From assembly GCF_000336755.1 (NCBI RefSeq), contig NZ_AOLK01000011.1, positions 15,141 through 48,529 of the forward strand: a stretch of 33,389 nt of DNA, read 5' to 3'. The stretch is from Haloferax elongans ATCC BAA-1513 (lineage in GTDB: Archaea; Halobacteriota; Halobacteria; Halobacteriales; Haloferacaceae). Made by a program: the position numbers and the translations under genes. Below the pieces are notes generated by a model, which saw only the letters and a program-made list of their open reading frames with translations, was not told the DNA's origin and did not search any database. Positions 15,804-25,256 of this stretch are shown here, in pieces (position 1 is the stretch's first letter; each line of letters opens with the position of its first letter).

Positions 15804-16406
15804 TCAGGCGACGACCCAGAGCATCGCCGCGATACCGACACATGCGACCGGCGGAATCGAGAGGTTGTCGTCGATGACGTAGCCCGCGACGACCGGCTTT
15901 GCGCCGTCGGCCAGTGTCGCACCAACTGCACCGACCACCGATGCGCCGACGCCAGCGACGACGCCGACGACGGGCACGACGAAGGGTGCAGCGAGGGCGA
16001 AACAAACGGTGAACATCGCGCCGAGCGTCGGAAGCGACTTCATCTCACCGACCGGGGCTGACCCGAGAAGCCCGCTTATCGGGTCGCCGATAGTGAGCAT
16101 CAACATTCCGGGGACGGCGATGTGGGGTGCGAACACCAGCGCGACAGCCGTCTGGCTGTAGATGTAGAGTGCGTAGCCCGCGACGTTGTCCTGTTCGTAC
16201 TCGCGGGTGAGTTCGTCGTAGATGCGCCAGTCGAGGCCGCCGAACAGACGGAGCGCTTCGAGGACGGTGACGACGACAGACGCGAGGATGAACAGATAGC
16301 CGAGTACCCGCCAGTCGACGAGGTCGAGGATGTACAAAAGCGGCATCCCCGAGCCACTCGCGTGCACCAGTCGCCGCTTGACTTCGGCGGTACTCGGTCG
16401 CCACAC
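15804..16406 (-). CDS. Dolichol kinase / DGK1-family membrane kinase
   Basis: This protein of about 200 residues has roughly six membrane helices and resembles the SEC59/DGK1/VTE5 CTP-dependent lipid kinases. Signature parts are EVKRRLVHASGSGMP at the N-terminus, MLTIGDPISGLLGS in the middle, and TLADGAKPVVAGYVIDDNLSIPP near the C-terminus. In the family these phosphorylate dolichol or related polyprenols; in a haloarchaeon this would serve lipid-linked sugar carriers for N-glycosylation. The start is a GTG at 16406, 7 bp after the glyS stop, because the frame upstream of it runs through glyS antisense-like sequence. No ATG lies close to the conserved start. It is probably co-transcribed with glyS. 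Confidence 0.8.
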   Translation of the reverse strand: MWRPSTAEVKRRLVHASGSGMPLLYILDLVDWRVLGYLFILASVVVTVLEALRLFGGLDWRIYDELTREYEQDNVAGYALYIYSQTAVALVFAPHIAVPGMLMLTIGDPISGLLGSAPVGEMKSLPTLGAMFTVCFALAAPFVVPVVGVVAGVGASVVGAVGATLADGAKPVVAGYVIDDNLSIPPVACVGIAAMLWVVA

Positions 16407-16413
16407 GGTGAGT

Positions 16414-18198
16414 TTAGGCTTCGACTGCCTCGTTGTCTTCGACCACCGCGTCGAACGAGACGGTTCCGGCGCGGAGACCGACCAGCGTGTCGACGAGGTC
16501 GGACACTGCGACACGGACCTGTCGGCCGGAGTCGCGTTCGCGGATGGTGACGGTGTTCGGGCCATCGCCTTCCATCCCATCGCGGTCGACGGTCACGCAG
16601 AACGGCGTGCCGACTTCGTCCTGTCGGCGGTAGCGCCGACCGATGCTGCCGGAGTCGTCGTAGGCGACTGCGAAGCCAGCGGCGCGGAGTTTCTCCGCGA
16701 TGTCGTCTGCGAGGTCGACGAGTTCGTCGACGTTGCTGACGAGAGGGAAGACACCGACGTTCGTCGGTGCGACGGTGGGCGAAAGCGAGAGGAACGAGCG
16801 CTCTTCGCCGTCGACCTCGTCGGTCTCGTACGCGTGCGCGAGAAGCGTGTACACCGTGCGGTCGACGCCGAACGAGGGTTCGACGACGTGCGGCGTGATG
16901 TGCTCGCCCGCCTCGGTCTGCGTCTCGACCGAGAAGTTCGCGACGTCGGTATCGACGGTGACTTCCTCGCCGTCGAGGTCGAGGGTGACTTCGTCGGCGT
17001 CGAAGGCGTCAGGGTCGCGCTCGGCGAGGGTTTCGAGCGCCTCGGCCACGTCTGCGGCCTGTGCGCCGAACTCGGGACCGAGCGTCGCCATGTCGGGGTC
17101 GACGACGGCGCGTTCGACCGTCTTGGGTTCGTCGTACTGCTGGAAGACGGTGAAGTCGTCGTCGCCGTACTCGCCGTGCTTCGAGAGGTCGTAGTCGCTG
17201 CGGTACGAGAAGCCCGCAATCTCTATCCAGTCGCCGTCGACTTCGCTTTCGGCGTCCCAACAGTCCGCAGAGTAGTGGGCGCGCTCGCCCGCGAGGTGCT
17301 GGCGGAAGCGGAAGCGGTCCATGTCGACGCCGATGTTCTCGTACCACTCCTGGGTGATGCCGAGGAAGTAGCCGAGCCACGCGTTGCCGATGATGCCGTC
17401 TTCCACAGCCTCGCCGATGGTCGTCTCGACGTAGTCGCCGTCGTCGGCCTGCTGCTCGGTCGCGGGGTACAGAAGCACCTCAACGTCCTCGACGCCAGAG
17501 AGGTCGGGTTCGTCTCGCTCGGGGTCGATGAAGTGTTCGAGTTCGGCCTGCGTGAACTCGCGGGTGCGGACGATGCTCTTGCGCGGGCTAATCTCGTTGC
17601 GGTAGGCGCGGCCGATTTGGGTCACGCCGAACGGAAGCTGGTTCCGCGCGTACTCTTTGATTCGCGGGAACTCCACGAAGATGCCCTGTGCCGTCTCGGG
17701 CCGGAGGTAGCCGGGGGACGAGGAACCGGGGCCGATGTTCGTCGAGAACATCAGGTTGAAGCTCTCGACGGACTGGCCAGCGAGTTCGGCACCGCAGTTC
17801 GGACAGACGAGGTCGAGCTCCGCAATCTTCTCTGCGGCTTCTTCGAGCGACAGCGTCTCGGCGTCTTCGAGGTCGGAGTTGTCCTCGATGAGGTGGTCCG
17901 CGCGGTGCGATTCGCTGCACTCGGCGCACTCGACGAGCATGTCGTCGAAGCCGTCGAGGTGGCCGGAAGCCTCGAACACTGGCTCCGGCATGATGGTCGG
18001 AGCCTCGATTTCGAGGTTGCCCTCTTGGACCGCAAAGCGGTCGCGCCACGCCTCTTCGACGTTGGACTTCAGCGCCGCGCCCTGCGGGCCGTACGTGTAG
18101 AAGCCGCCGACGCCACCGTAGGCACCGGACGAACCGAAGAAGAAGCCGCGTCGCTTCGCCAGTTCGACGAGTGCGGCCGCCTCGTTACCCTCACTCAT
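16414..18198 (-). CDS. glyS: Glycyl-tRNA synthetase (archaeal/eukaryotic class II, alpha2)
   Basis: This cytoplasmic enzyme charges tRNA-Gly. It has 594 residues, normal for the archaeal form. RPETAQG (166-172), GRAYRNEISPR (196-206, motif 2) and RTREFTQAE (211-219) are intact. Cys91, Cys94, Cys132 and Cys135 form two CxxC pairs that fit a zinc site in the insertion domain. The C-terminal anticodon-binding domain (about 490-590) includes a VAPTNVGVFPL segment. The ATG lies 8 bp inside the end of the CBS gene, so translation may be coupled, and the dolichol-kinase-like gene follows after 7 bp. Confidence 0.97.
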   Translation of the reverse strand: MSEGNEAAALVELAKRRGFFFGSSGAYGGVGGFYTYGPQGAALKSNVEEAWRDRFAVQEGNLEIEAPTIMPEPVFEASGHLDGFDDMLVECAECSESHRADHLIEDNSDLEDAETLSLEEAAEKIAELDLVCPNCGAELAGQSVESFNLMFSTNIGPGSSSPGYLRPETAQGIFVEFPRIKEYARNQLPFGVTQIGRAYRNEISPRKSIVRTREFTQAELEHFIDPERDEPDLSGVEDVEVLLYPATEQQADDGDYVETTIGEAVEDGIIGNAWLGYFLGITQEWYENIGVDMDRFRFRQHLAGERAHYSADCWDAESEVDGDWIEIAGFSYRSDYDLSKHGEYGDDDFTVFQQYDEPKTVERAVVDPDMATLGPEFGAQAADVAEALETLAERDPDAFDADEVTLDLDGEEVTVDTDVANFSVETQTEAGEHITPHVVEPSFGVDRTVYTLLAHAYETDEVDGEERSFLSLSPTVAPTNVGVFPLVSNVDELVDLADDIAEKLRAAGFAVAYDDSGSIGRRYRRQDEVGTPFCVTVDRDGMEGDGPNTVTIRERDSGRQVRVAVSDLVDTLVGLRAGTVSFDAVVEDNEAVEA

Positions 18199-19045
18199 GC
18201 AGCGCCTCCAGCAGGTTGATGTCGCGGACGATGCCGATGAGTTCGTCGCCCGAGACGAGCGGAATCTGTTCGATGTCCTCGCGAATCATCGTCTGGGCGG
18301 CGTCCTTTGCGGTGACGCGCGTCGAGACGGAGACGAGGTCGTCGGTCATGAACTTCGAGACCGGTTCAGCCGGAATCTCGACGTTCCGAGTCGGGATGTA
18401 GCGGTTGCCGACGGCCTTGATGCCTTCCCACATCCACTCGTCGTCCTGCCCCGCGACGGAGTCGCCGGTGCCTGCCTCGCCTTCGACGACGCGAGCGACT
18501 TCGATGATGTCGACTTCGGTGACGATACCGGCCAGCGACGCTTCGTCGTCGAGGACGACCGCGTACGGGACGTTCGCGTAGTAGATTTCGCGTTCGACGA
18601 CCGGCAGCGGCGTCTCGATGTACGTCGTGTTCACGTCGCGAGCGGCGAGGTCGCCGACCGGGGTCTCACCGTCGATGTCGCCGCGAGCGATTGCGCGGAT
18701 GACGTCCGTCACGGTGAGGATGCCTTCGATACCGTCACCGTTGATGACGGGGATGCGTCGCGCATCTTCCGAGACCATCGTCTCGGCGACGACTTCGAGG
18801 TCGTCGTCCGAACTCACGGTCGGTACTTCGCGGACGAGGACCGCAAGCTGGTCTTCGTCCGGGTGCTTGATGAGGTCCTCTCGGGAGATGAGACCGCGGT
18901 ACTTCGTCCCTTCGTCCGTCTCTTTGACGACCGGCACGGAGGAAAAACCGCGCTCCTGCAGATACTCCAGCACGTCATCGCGGGTACCCGGCAGGGAGAC
19001 CGTCACGACCTTCTCACCGGGCGTCATCGCGTCGGCTACTTTCAT
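18191..19045 (-). CDS. Protein with four CBS domains
   Basis: This 284-residue protein consists of four consecutive CBS (Bateman) units that bind adenine nucleotides in most families. The units begin near MKVADAMTPGEKVVTV (1), REVPTVSSDDDLEVV (about 75), VGDLAARDVNTTYIE (about 135) and VSKFMTDDLVSVSTR (about 230). Typical endings such as IEGILTVTDVIRAI and LIGIVRDINLLEAL are present. No catalytic domain is attached, so a regulatory or sensing role is likely but the partner is unknown. The ATG at 19045 was preferred because CBS proteins of this type begin at MKVAD; an in-frame GTG at 19102 would add 19 residues. The stop overlaps glyS by 8 bp. Confidence 0.88.
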   Translation of the reverse strand: MKVADAMTPGEKVVTVSLPGTRDDVLEYLQERGFSSVPVVKETDEGTKYRGLISREDLIKHPDEDQLAVLVREVPTVSSDDDLEVVAETMVSEDARRIPVINGDGIEGILTVTDVIRAIARGDIDGETPVGDLAARDVNTTYIETPLPVVEREIYYANVPYAVVLDDEASLAGIVTEVDIIEVARVVEGEAGTGDSVAGQDDEWMWEGIKAVGNRYIPTRNVEIPAEPVSKFMTDDLVSVSTRVTAKDAAQTMIREDIEQIPLVSGDELIGIVRDINLLEALHE

Positions 19046-19240
19046 ACCACCGCTTTCATCCCCACGCCTAATGTACTCTGCGAAGGCTCGCGCATCCTTC
19101 ACACGGTTGGTTCTTCGTTCGAGTTCTCAAACAAACGCATCAATAACATAGCATGAGCGTCGGGTAGGTGCGTGAAAGAGAGAACCTGAAACTTCGACGC
19201 CACCTCGATGCTCCCATCGTGGGCCGGTCGTCCGACTGAC

Positions 19241-19807
19241 TTACTCCTCGTCGCCGTCCGCGTTCGGCGCGAGTCGTCGGATGGCGTCGAGGTTGGGGAA
19301 GAACTTCTCGGGGTCGTCGTGTTCGACGATACCGACGACTGTTCCGTCGAGTTTCTGGAGATACGTGTACATGTAACCCTCTTCGACGGCCACCGTCGCA
19401 CACTCCAGCGCCTCGCGGAGGTTCCACGCGCCGGCGACGAGCACGGCAGTGTCGATGTCCGGTGCAAATAGTGCCGTCACCATGTAGACGCGGCCGTCGT
19501 TCTCGGCGCGGTACACCTCGTACTCTGGGAACTGTGTCTCTTCGAAGAGTTCGGAGATCTCCTCGGCTTTGTCTCCGGGAACCACGTACGCGATGCCGTA
19601 TGCCTCATCGTCGCTTTTCAGTGATGATGGACCAAACACGCCGGTGTCACCGGCGGCGATACGAACGGTGTCCCACCCATCTGCTTCGAGGTCATCGGCC
19701 ATCGCAGTCATGTCGTCGAGGGTTGCTCCCCACGCCTCTCGACGGCGGTCCGCTTCGCTCGCGATGCGCTCGACGTCGGGCGTCTCCTCGTCTCCGATTT
19801 CGACCAT
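19241..19807 (-). CDS. Uncharacterized acidic haloarchaeal protein
   Basis: This 188-residue soluble, acidic protein has no signal peptide or membrane helix. The first approximately 50 residues look helical (MVEIGDEETPDVERIASEADRR begins the protein). The rest contains an alpha/beta region with DTGVFGPSSLKSDDEAYGIAYVVPG and a C-terminal LQKLDGTVVGIVEHDDPEKFFPNL. I recognise it only as a haloarchaeal family of unknown function. The ATG at 19807 was chosen because a TATA-like cttttac (19831-19837 on the + strand as gtaaaag) lies 24-30 bp upstream. The open frame further upstream is Ser/Arg-rich and overlaps the next gene. It is a single-gene unit between the CBS gene and the transporter operon. 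Confidence 0.75.
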   Translation of the reverse strand: MVEIGDEETPDVERIASEADRRREAWGATLDDMTAMADDLEADGWDTVRIAAGDTGVFGPSSLKSDDEAYGIAYVVPGDKAEEISELFEETQFPEYEVYRAENDGRVYMVTALFAPDIDTAVLVAGAWNLREALECATVAVEEGYMYTYLQKLDGTVVGIVEHDDPEKFFPNLDAIRRLAPNADGDEE

Positions 19808-19886
19808 ACAGATGCTGGACGATGGATATGGTAAAAGGCATCGAAGCACACGGTTCGGTCGTTCGACCCGTGTGCGAACAGGGCTG

Positions 19887-20309
19887 TCAGTAGTTGATGC
19901 CGAAGACGACTTCCATCGCGAACGACATCGCGAGGATGCACATCGCTGCGAGAAACAGCTTTGTCCCACTCGACGGGCGCTCGTTCGGACCTGGGCGAAG
20001 TGTCGGCGGCAACGTCACGTCGAGGAGGGACGAGACCAGTTTCTCGATGCCGACCTGTTCGTCGCCGCCGGAGAACAACCCACCATCGTCACGTCCGTCT
20101 TTCCACGCTGCTTTCGGACGCACCTTCAGGGACGCATATGCGAGCATCGTGAACCCCAGGAAGAACATGAGCCACTTTGCTCCCGGGAGACCACCACCGG
20201 CGAGAACACTCACCGTGGCAGTCAGGCCGAACACCACGCCGGTGAGTACGACGGCGTAGGCCACCGCATCGATGGTCTTGAGACCGAATCGGCGTGGATT
20301 GAACTCCAT
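19887..20309 (-). CDS. Uncharacterized membrane protein, last gene of the transporter operon
   Basis: This 140-residue protein has three predicted membrane helices: about 15-38, 44-60 and 118-137. A soluble, charged loop (residues 63-115) between helices two and three includes SLKVRPKAAWKDGRDDGG and PPTLRPGPNERPSSG. It starts 3 bp after the stop of the upstream ABC ATPase gene, so it is very probably co-transcribed with the transporter. I recognise it only as a small haloarchaeal family often seen beside peptide-transporter genes (from memory, unverified). A structural or stabilising role with the transporter is a guess. Confidence 0.75.
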   Translation of the reverse strand: MEFNPRRFGLKTIDAVAYAVVLTGVVFGLTATVSVLAGGGLPGAKWLMFFLGFTMLAYASLKVRPKAAWKDGRDDGGLFSGGDEQVGIEKLVSSLLDVTLPPTLRPGPNERPSSGTKLFLAAMCILAMSFAMEVVFGINY

Positions 20310-20312
20310 GGC

Positions 20313-21650
20313 TTAGTGAACGAGTGACTCGAAGACGGTTGCAGGCTCGTCGTATTCGTCCTCGTGGCGGTGACAGAGGCTCAGGCGACCCTGGTCGCCA
20401 ACACCGAGTTGGCTGGGGCGCTCGCGATCACAGACGCTCCCGAACTCTTCACGGAGATACGTCCGCCCGGCCTCTTCGTCGTCGTTTTCGGCGTATTCGG
20501 CTGCCTCGTTGATGTGTTCCATGACCGTGTTCGGAACGTCGAGGTTGCCGAACAGTTCCTCGAGTATCTCGTCCATCCCCGATTCGTGGGTCTCGCGGCC
20601 GAGAAGTTCGCGCACCCGATCGGAAATCGATGGCTCGACGCGTGACCGCTCGCGGAGAACTTCGCGAAACACCTCGATGCGCTGCCACACGTCGTCGTCG
20701 AGCGAGCGATACTCGTCGGGACGAATCTTGACCGGACAGCGCGTCGAGAACGGACAGCCAGCCGGCGGGTCACGCGGGCTCGGTGGCGTACCCCGAAGGG
20801 TAATTCGGTCGCGTGCCGTTGTCGGGTCTGGCTCCGGAATCGACGACAGGAGTGCGTGCGTGTACGGGTTCGCCGGTGCCTCGAACATCTCGTCCGACGG
20901 ACCGATTTCCATGATGTTCCCGAGGTACATCACTGCCACGCGGTCACAGATGTGCCGGACGACGGCGAGGTCGTGGGCGATAAACAGGTACGTTAGCCCG
21001 AACTCCTCTTGGAGGTCTTCGAGCAGGTTGAGAATCTTCGCCTGCACCGACACGTCGAGCGCAGAGACCGGCTCGTCGAGGATGATGAAATCGGGTTCGA
21101 GCGCGAGCGCTCGGGCAATGCCGATACGCTGGCGCTGGCCGCCGGAGAACTGGTGCGGGTAGCGGTAGTAGTGCTGCTCTTGCAAGCCGACGGTTTCGAG
21201 GAGGTCGCGGACGCGCTGGCGACGCTCCTTCGGCGTCTTCCACTCGTGGACATCGAGTGGTTCGCGGACGATTTCACCGACAGTCATCCGCTCGTTGAGG
21301 CTCGAATCGGGGTCCTGAAACACCATCTGAACGTCGCGGCGGAACTGTTTGAGGTCCGCTCCCGACAGCGTCGTGATGTCGGTTCCGTTGAGTTTGACCT
21401 CACCCGCAGTGGCCTCTTCGAGACGCATCAGCGTGCGACCGAGCGTGGACTTCCCACAGCCGGACTCACCGACGAGCCCGAGCGTCTCGCCCCGTTTGAT
21501 GTCGAACGAGACACCGTCAACTGCCTTGACTGGGTTACTGCTGAGGAACCCCCCGTCTTCGTAGTAGGTCTTCAGGTCGTTGACTTCGAGGAGCGTCTCC
21601 TGTGTCTCTCGGGTCACTGCTTCTTCTTCTTCGGTCGTCGTCGTACTCAT
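20313..21650 (-). CDS. dppF: Dipeptide/oligopeptide ABC transporter ATP-binding protein (DppF type)
   Basis: This is one of two ATPases powering the importer. Walker [10 protein letters not shown] is at 61-69, the ABC signature is [15 protein letters not shown], and Walker B is [13 protein letters not shown]. The C-terminal oligopeptide-ABC domain has cysteines at 299, 305, 407 and 426. In the sister protein the corresponding cysteines lie close together; here the second and third are 102 residues apart because of an acidic helical insertion of about 95 residues. Related ATPases are reported to bind a 4Fe-4S cluster with these cysteines. The start overlaps the dppD stop by one base. The protein is 445 residues, clearly longer than the usual 320-350. 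The peptide substrate is inferred from family. Confidence 0.92.
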   Translation of the reverse strand: MSTTTTEEEEAVTRETQETLLEVNDLKTYYEDGGFLSSNPVKAVDGVSFDIKRGETLGLVGESGCGKSTLGRTLMRLEEATAGEVKLNGTDITTLSGADLKQFRRDVQMVFQDPDSSLNERMTVGEIVREPLDVHEWKTPKERRQRVRDLLETVGLQEQHYYRYPHQFSGGQRQRIGIARALALEPDFIILDEPVSALDVSVQAKILNLLEDLQEEFGLTYLFIAHDLAVVRHICDRVAVMYLGNIMEIGPSDEMFEAPANPYTHALLSSIPEPDPTTARDRITLRGTPPSPRDPPAGCPFSTRCPVKIRPDEYRSLDDDVWQRIEVFREVLRERSRVEPSISDRVRELLGRETHESGMDEILEELFGNLDVPNTVMEHINEAAEYAENDDEEAGRTYLREEFGSVCDRERPSQLGVGDQGRLSLCHRHEDEYDEPATVFESLVH

Positions 21651-22726
21651 CAGTTGTCACCTCTCTGTGTGTTGCCGTCGCGGTGGATTGCGACCGCCTC
21701 GTCTGTCGAGATGTCCTCCGGGTAGAGGAGACACGCTGCGAGGTGTTCGGTGTCGTCCGACCCCACGCTCATGGGCTTCGGATGCACTACGTCACACTGG
21801 TCGAACGCCTTCGGACAGCGCGGTGCAAATCGACAATAGGTGGGGTCTTCGTTCGGCGTCGGGACGTCCCCCTCGATAGTCGAGAGGCGGTCGTCCTCGC
21901 CGAGCCCTTGCCCCGGAATTGAATTGAGCAGCCCCTGCGTGTAGGGGTGCTTCGGCGACTCGAACAGTTCGACGACCGGCGCGTTCTCGATGATTTCGCC
22001 AGCGTACATCACGTTGACGCGGTCTGCGATTTCGGCGATGACACCCATGTCGTGGGTGATGAACATAATCGCCAGGTCGCGTTCTTCCTGTAACTCTTCG
22101 AGAAGTTCCAGAATCTGCGCCTGGATGGTCACGTCGAGTGCCGTCGTCGGCTCGTCGCAGATGAGCAGTTCGGGGTCGCACGCGAGCGCCATCGCGATGA
22201 CGGCACGCTGGCGCATCCCGCCAGAGAACTGGTGGGGATACTCGCGCAGTCGGCGGTTGGCGTCCGGAATCCCGACTGCTTCGAGGAGTTCGATTGCTTC
22301 CTGTGTCGCCTTCGAACCAGATAGCCCGCGGTGCAGGCGGAGTGCTTCCTTAATCTGGTTCCCGACGGTGTACACGGGGTTCAGACTGGTCAGCGGGTCC
22401 TGGAACACCATCGCGATGCTGCCACCGCGAATCGACCGCATCTGCTTGGGCGATTTCTCGATTAGGTCCTCGCCGTCGAACATGATGCGCCCGTTTTCGA
22501 TGCGTCCCGGTGAGTCGATAAGACGCATGATAGAGCGGGCAGTGACCGACTTTCCGGACCCGGACTCGCCGACGATACCGACCGTCTCGCCGCGATAGAT
22601 GTCGAACGAGACGCCGTCGACGGCGCGGATGACCTCTTTGTCGGTGTAGAACGCCGTGCGTAGGTTCTCGACCGACAGGATGGGCTCTGCGTCGGCACGG
22701 GTCTTCGTGGACTGGTCGGTGCTCAT
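21650..22726 (-). CDS. dppD: Dipeptide/oligopeptide ABC transporter ATP-binding protein (DppD type)
   Basis: This is the second ATPase of the importer, 358 residues. Walker A GESGSGKS is at 53-60, the signature is [15 protein letters not shown], and Walker B is [12 protein letters not shown]. The C-terminal four-cysteine tail (C298, C304, C311, C332; [15 protein letters not shown]) is the compact form of the oligopeptide-ABC domain and could hold a 4Fe-4S cluster as reported for DppD homologues. The start overlaps the dppC stop by 4 bp and its own stop overlaps dppF by one base, so the two ATPases are likely made in balanced amounts. Confidence 0.93.
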   Translation of the reverse strand: MSTDQSTKTRADAEPILSVENLRTAFYTDKEVIRAVDGVSFDIYRGETVGIVGESGSGKSVTARSIMRLIDSPGRIENGRIMFDGEDLIEKSPKQMRSIRGGSIAMVFQDPLTSLNPVYTVGNQIKEALRLHRGLSGSKATQEAIELLEAVGIPDANRRLREYPHQFSGGMRQRAVIAMALACDPELLICDEPTTALDVTIQAQILELLEELQEERDLAIMFITHDMGVIAEIADRVNVMYAGEIIENAPVVELFESPKHPYTQGLLNSIPGQGLGEDDRLSTIEGDVPTPNEDPTYCRFAPRCPKAFDQCDVVHPKPMSVGSDDTEHLAACLLYPEDISTDEAVAIHRDGNTQRGDN

Positions 22727-24168
22727 GCACCACCACCCCCTGCGGCCGCGGTTTCGTTCTCGCCAGTGTCAGCCTGCGGGTCGATAGCGTCGCGGATACC
22801 GTCACCGAACGCGTTGAGTCCCGTCACGACGAGCGTGATGAGCACACCAGGGATGAACGAGATGTGCCACGAGGGGCTTGCGACGTACTGCTGACCGTCG
22901 GCGATGAGTCGTCCCCACTCGGGCGTCGGAGCCGTAATCCCGAGGTTGAGGTACGAGAGACCGGCGACGCTGATGATGATACCACCGAGACTGAGCGAAG
23001 CGTAGATGAGCATGTAGCTGAACACGTACGGAGCCATGTGCTTGCGCATGACCTGCCCGGGTGTCTGACCGAACGATTTCGCGGCGTCAATCCAGTCCTG
23101 CTCGGACACCTGGAATGCTGGACCACGTATCGCACGCCAAATGAAGGGCCAGTAGACCAGGCTGAAGATGAGGATAATCAACACCGCACCGTCATATAAC
23201 TCCCTTACCCAGGTGTTTTGGAAGATGACGAGCATCAAGATGAGGACCATGATGAGTGGTAGTGACTGTATCGAGTCACTCGCCAGCACGACGACCATGT
23301 CGGCGAGGCCCTTGTAGTACGCTGTGATCATGGCCAATGCGAGGCCGATGAGACCGGCGATACCGATGGACAAGGTGGCGATGGTCAGGGATATCCTGGC
23401 CCCGAACACCACCTGTGTGAATAAGTCCTTCCCGTTTGTCGCAGTCCCGAACGGATGGAATCTGCCGAAGTCGTCGTAGCTCATGGGACCGACGTTTTCG
23501 TCACCGGCACCCTGTGACCCCGAACCGATGTTGGCCTCACCGACGAGTGCCGTCTCGACGGACTCGGTTTCTTCGTCGAAGTAGCTGATTTCGTAGTCGT
23601 ACGGCTGGAGAATGTTCTTCTCCATTGTGGTTGGACCGACGGCGGGCGCGAATACCGCCATAACCACAAACATGATAGTAATGATAAGACCGAACTCGCC
23701 CCAGGAGTGTCCCCGGAAGCGGTCGATAACGTCGTCGCGGGGCGTCCAGTCGACGCGGCGGTAGTGTCGACGGAAGCGGTTATACCCGTCCCAGAGCCAC
23801 GCGAGGACTGCGAACGCGTATGCGTAGACCAAGACGAAACGAACCGCCCACGCTGCTGCGGGCGACAGTCCGAGGAACGTCCCGACGTACTGCGACCCGT
23901 CCCAGTAGCCCTGGTTCGGAATGACGTCGCGTGAGACGAGCGTCGGGATGCTCTTCAGCGACTCTTGGAGGGACGCGACGGTGGCGGCCCCCGGGTCCCC
24001 CGGAAGCAAGTTGACGATGACGCCGGCGAGCGCACCGAAGACCTGCAAGACTGCACCGAGTTCGACCCCGATGAGTACTGCACCAACGGCTGCCCAGACG
24101 AGTGCCGGTTGGGGATTCTCAGCGATACGTTGTCGAAGCGGAAGTTCAGTTTCGGTTTTCGTACTCAC
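22723..24168 (-). CDS. dppC: Dipeptide/oligopeptide ABC transporter permease (DppC type, extended)
   Basis: This is one of two membrane-spanning subunits. At 481 residues it is far longer than the usual approximately 300. The canonical DppC part starts near residue 155 (WGEFGLIITIMFVVMAVF). It includes a periplasm-side loop with FGTATNGKDLFTQVV and the EAA loop DWIDAAKSFGQTPGQVMRKH that docks to the ATPases. The N-terminal approximately 150 residues add at least two hydrophobic segments (about 24-54 and 105-125) linked by polar sequence. This extension is not part of bacterial DppC. The gene lies 6 bp after dppB. Confidence 0.92.
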   Translation of the reverse strand: MSTKTETELPLRQRIAENPQPALVWAAVGAVLIGVELGAVLQVFGALAGVIVNLLPGDPGAATVASLQESLKSIPTLVSRDVIPNQGYWDGSQYVGTFLGLSPAAAWAVRFVLVYAYAFAVLAWLWDGYNRFRRHYRRVDWTPRDDVIDRFRGHSWGEFGLIITIMFVVMAVFAPAVGPTTMEKNILQPYDYEISYFDEETESVETALVGEANIGSGSQGAGDENVGPMSYDDFGRFHPFGTATNGKDLFTQVVFGARISLTIATLSIGIAGLIGLALAMITAYYKGLADMVVVLASDSIQSLPLIMVLILMLVIFQNTWVRELYDGAVLIILIFSLVYWPFIWRAIRGPAFQVSEQDWIDAAKSFGQTPGQVMRKHMAPYVFSYMLIYASLSLGGIIISVAGLSYLNLGITAPTPEWGRLIADGQQYVASPSWHISFIPGVLITLVVTGLNAFGDGIRDAIDPQADTGENETAAAGGGGA

Positions 24169-24174
24169 TGTAAG

Positions 24175-25224
24175 TCACCCCTCGTACCCGACGCGCGGGT
24201 CGATAATCGTGTACAGGAAGTCCTGTAGGATGTTCGTTCCCACCAGGATGAGGATGAAGATGTACATCAGCGTCCCGATGAGCGGCAAGTCGCCGTTGAT
24301 GGCTGCGTTGAAGAACAGCCACCCGAGGCCGTTGATAGCGAAGACTGTCTCAACGAAGACAGAACCGCCGAGAAGCAGGAACGCCTCACCCGTGATGATG
24401 GGCACGAGCGGGATGAGCGCGTTCCGGAAGATGTGCTTCCAGACGAGCGTCCGTCCGGAGACGCCCTTTGCGCGGGCGGTCTCGACGTAGTTCGAGTTGA
24501 TGGTCTCGAGGACGGCGGTCCGACCAATACGCATCTCGTTACCCATCGACGCCGACCCGAGGACCAGCGCGGCGGGTGCAATCTGCTTTGTTGCTCGGAC
24601 GAGTTCGTTCAGCCACTCCCCTGGATTTTGCATGAAGCTTTCGAGCGGAGAGACGAAGAAGCCCAGCGTTGGCGGTGTCACGACGTTCGTCTTCACGATC
24701 CACGATTGCCACGTGAAGAAGCCATTCGTCCACTGCCCAGTCTGTGAGAGGGCTGTGACGAGCATAATCGCGAGCCAGAAGTTTGGCATCGCACGCCAGA
24801 CGATTCCGCCGAAGGAGGCGAAGTAGTCAGACGGCGTGTTCGGGTTCAGCCCAGCGTAGAAGCCGAGCGGAATCCCGACGAACAGCGCGATGAGGACCGA
24901 CCAGAAGCCGAGCCAAATCGTCCGTGGTGCGTACACTTGGATAAGCTCGTACGCCGTCGTCCCGGGTGCGATAACCCACGACTGGCCGAGGTTGAAAGTG
25001 AACAAGCGATACATGAAGTCGAAGTACTGACTCCAGAGCGGTTGGTTCAAGCCGAGATTCGTTCGAATTTGCTCTGCCGCCTCTGGGTTGTACTGTGTCC
25101 CCAGAATTGCCGATACAGGGTCCAGTGGACCCAGACGGATGAGCGCGAACGTAATCGTTGTCCCAAATATGACGACAGGAATCGACATCAGTACCCGTCG
25201 CATGAAGTACTGCCATCGACTCAT
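24175..25224 (-). CDS. dppB: Dipeptide/oligopeptide ABC transporter permease (DppB type)
   Basis: This is the second permease, 349 residues, with six or more membrane helices. The N-terminal helix is followed by the family's FGTTITFALIRLGPLDPV, and the EAA loop reads NYVETARAKGVSGRTLVWKH. The start codon is ATG at 25224. A purine-rich GAGGTGA sits 4 nt upstream (25229-25235), a Shine-Dalgarno-like element unusual in this mostly leaderless region. The stop of an 11-codon mini-ORF overlaps this start codon. A 224-bp gap separates the gene from the upstream binding-protein gene. Confidence 0.93.
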   Translation of the reverse strand: MSRWQYFMRRVLMSIPVVIFGTTITFALIRLGPLDPVSAILGTQYNPEAAEQIRTNLGLNQPLWSQYFDFMYRLFTFNLGQSWVIAPGTTAYELIQVYAPRTIWLGFWSVLIALFVGIPLGFYAGLNPNTPSDYFASFGGIVWRAMPNFWLAIMLVTALSQTGQWTNGFFTWQSWIVKTNVVTPPTLGFFVSPLESFMQNPGEWLNELVRATKQIAPAALVLGSASMGNEMRIGRTAVLETINSNYVETARAKGVSGRTLVWKHIFRNALIPLVPIITGEAFLLLGGSVFVETVFAINGLGWLFFNAAINGDLPLIGTLMYIFILILVGTNILQDFLYTIIDPRVGYEG

Positions 25225-25256
25225 GGAGTCACCTCACTGACCGTTCGAGCGGACAT
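25221..25256 (-). other. Possible 11-codon upstream ORF overlapping dppB start
   Basis: An ATG at 25256 opens an 11-codon frame, MSARTVSEVTP, whose TGA overlaps the dppB ATG in an ATGA arrangement. The dppB Shine-Dalgarno-like GAGGTGA lies inside it. A TATA-like stretch (ggatatgtc on the + strand, about 25283-25291) lies about 27 bp upstream of this ATG. It could be a leader peptide coupled to dppB or simply chance. Confidence 0.3.

Noticed and set aside
16330..18219. 629-codon open frame on the + strand
   Set aside because: It is antisense to glyS, which has all synthetase motifs; the translation is low-complexity Val/Arg/Asp sequence.
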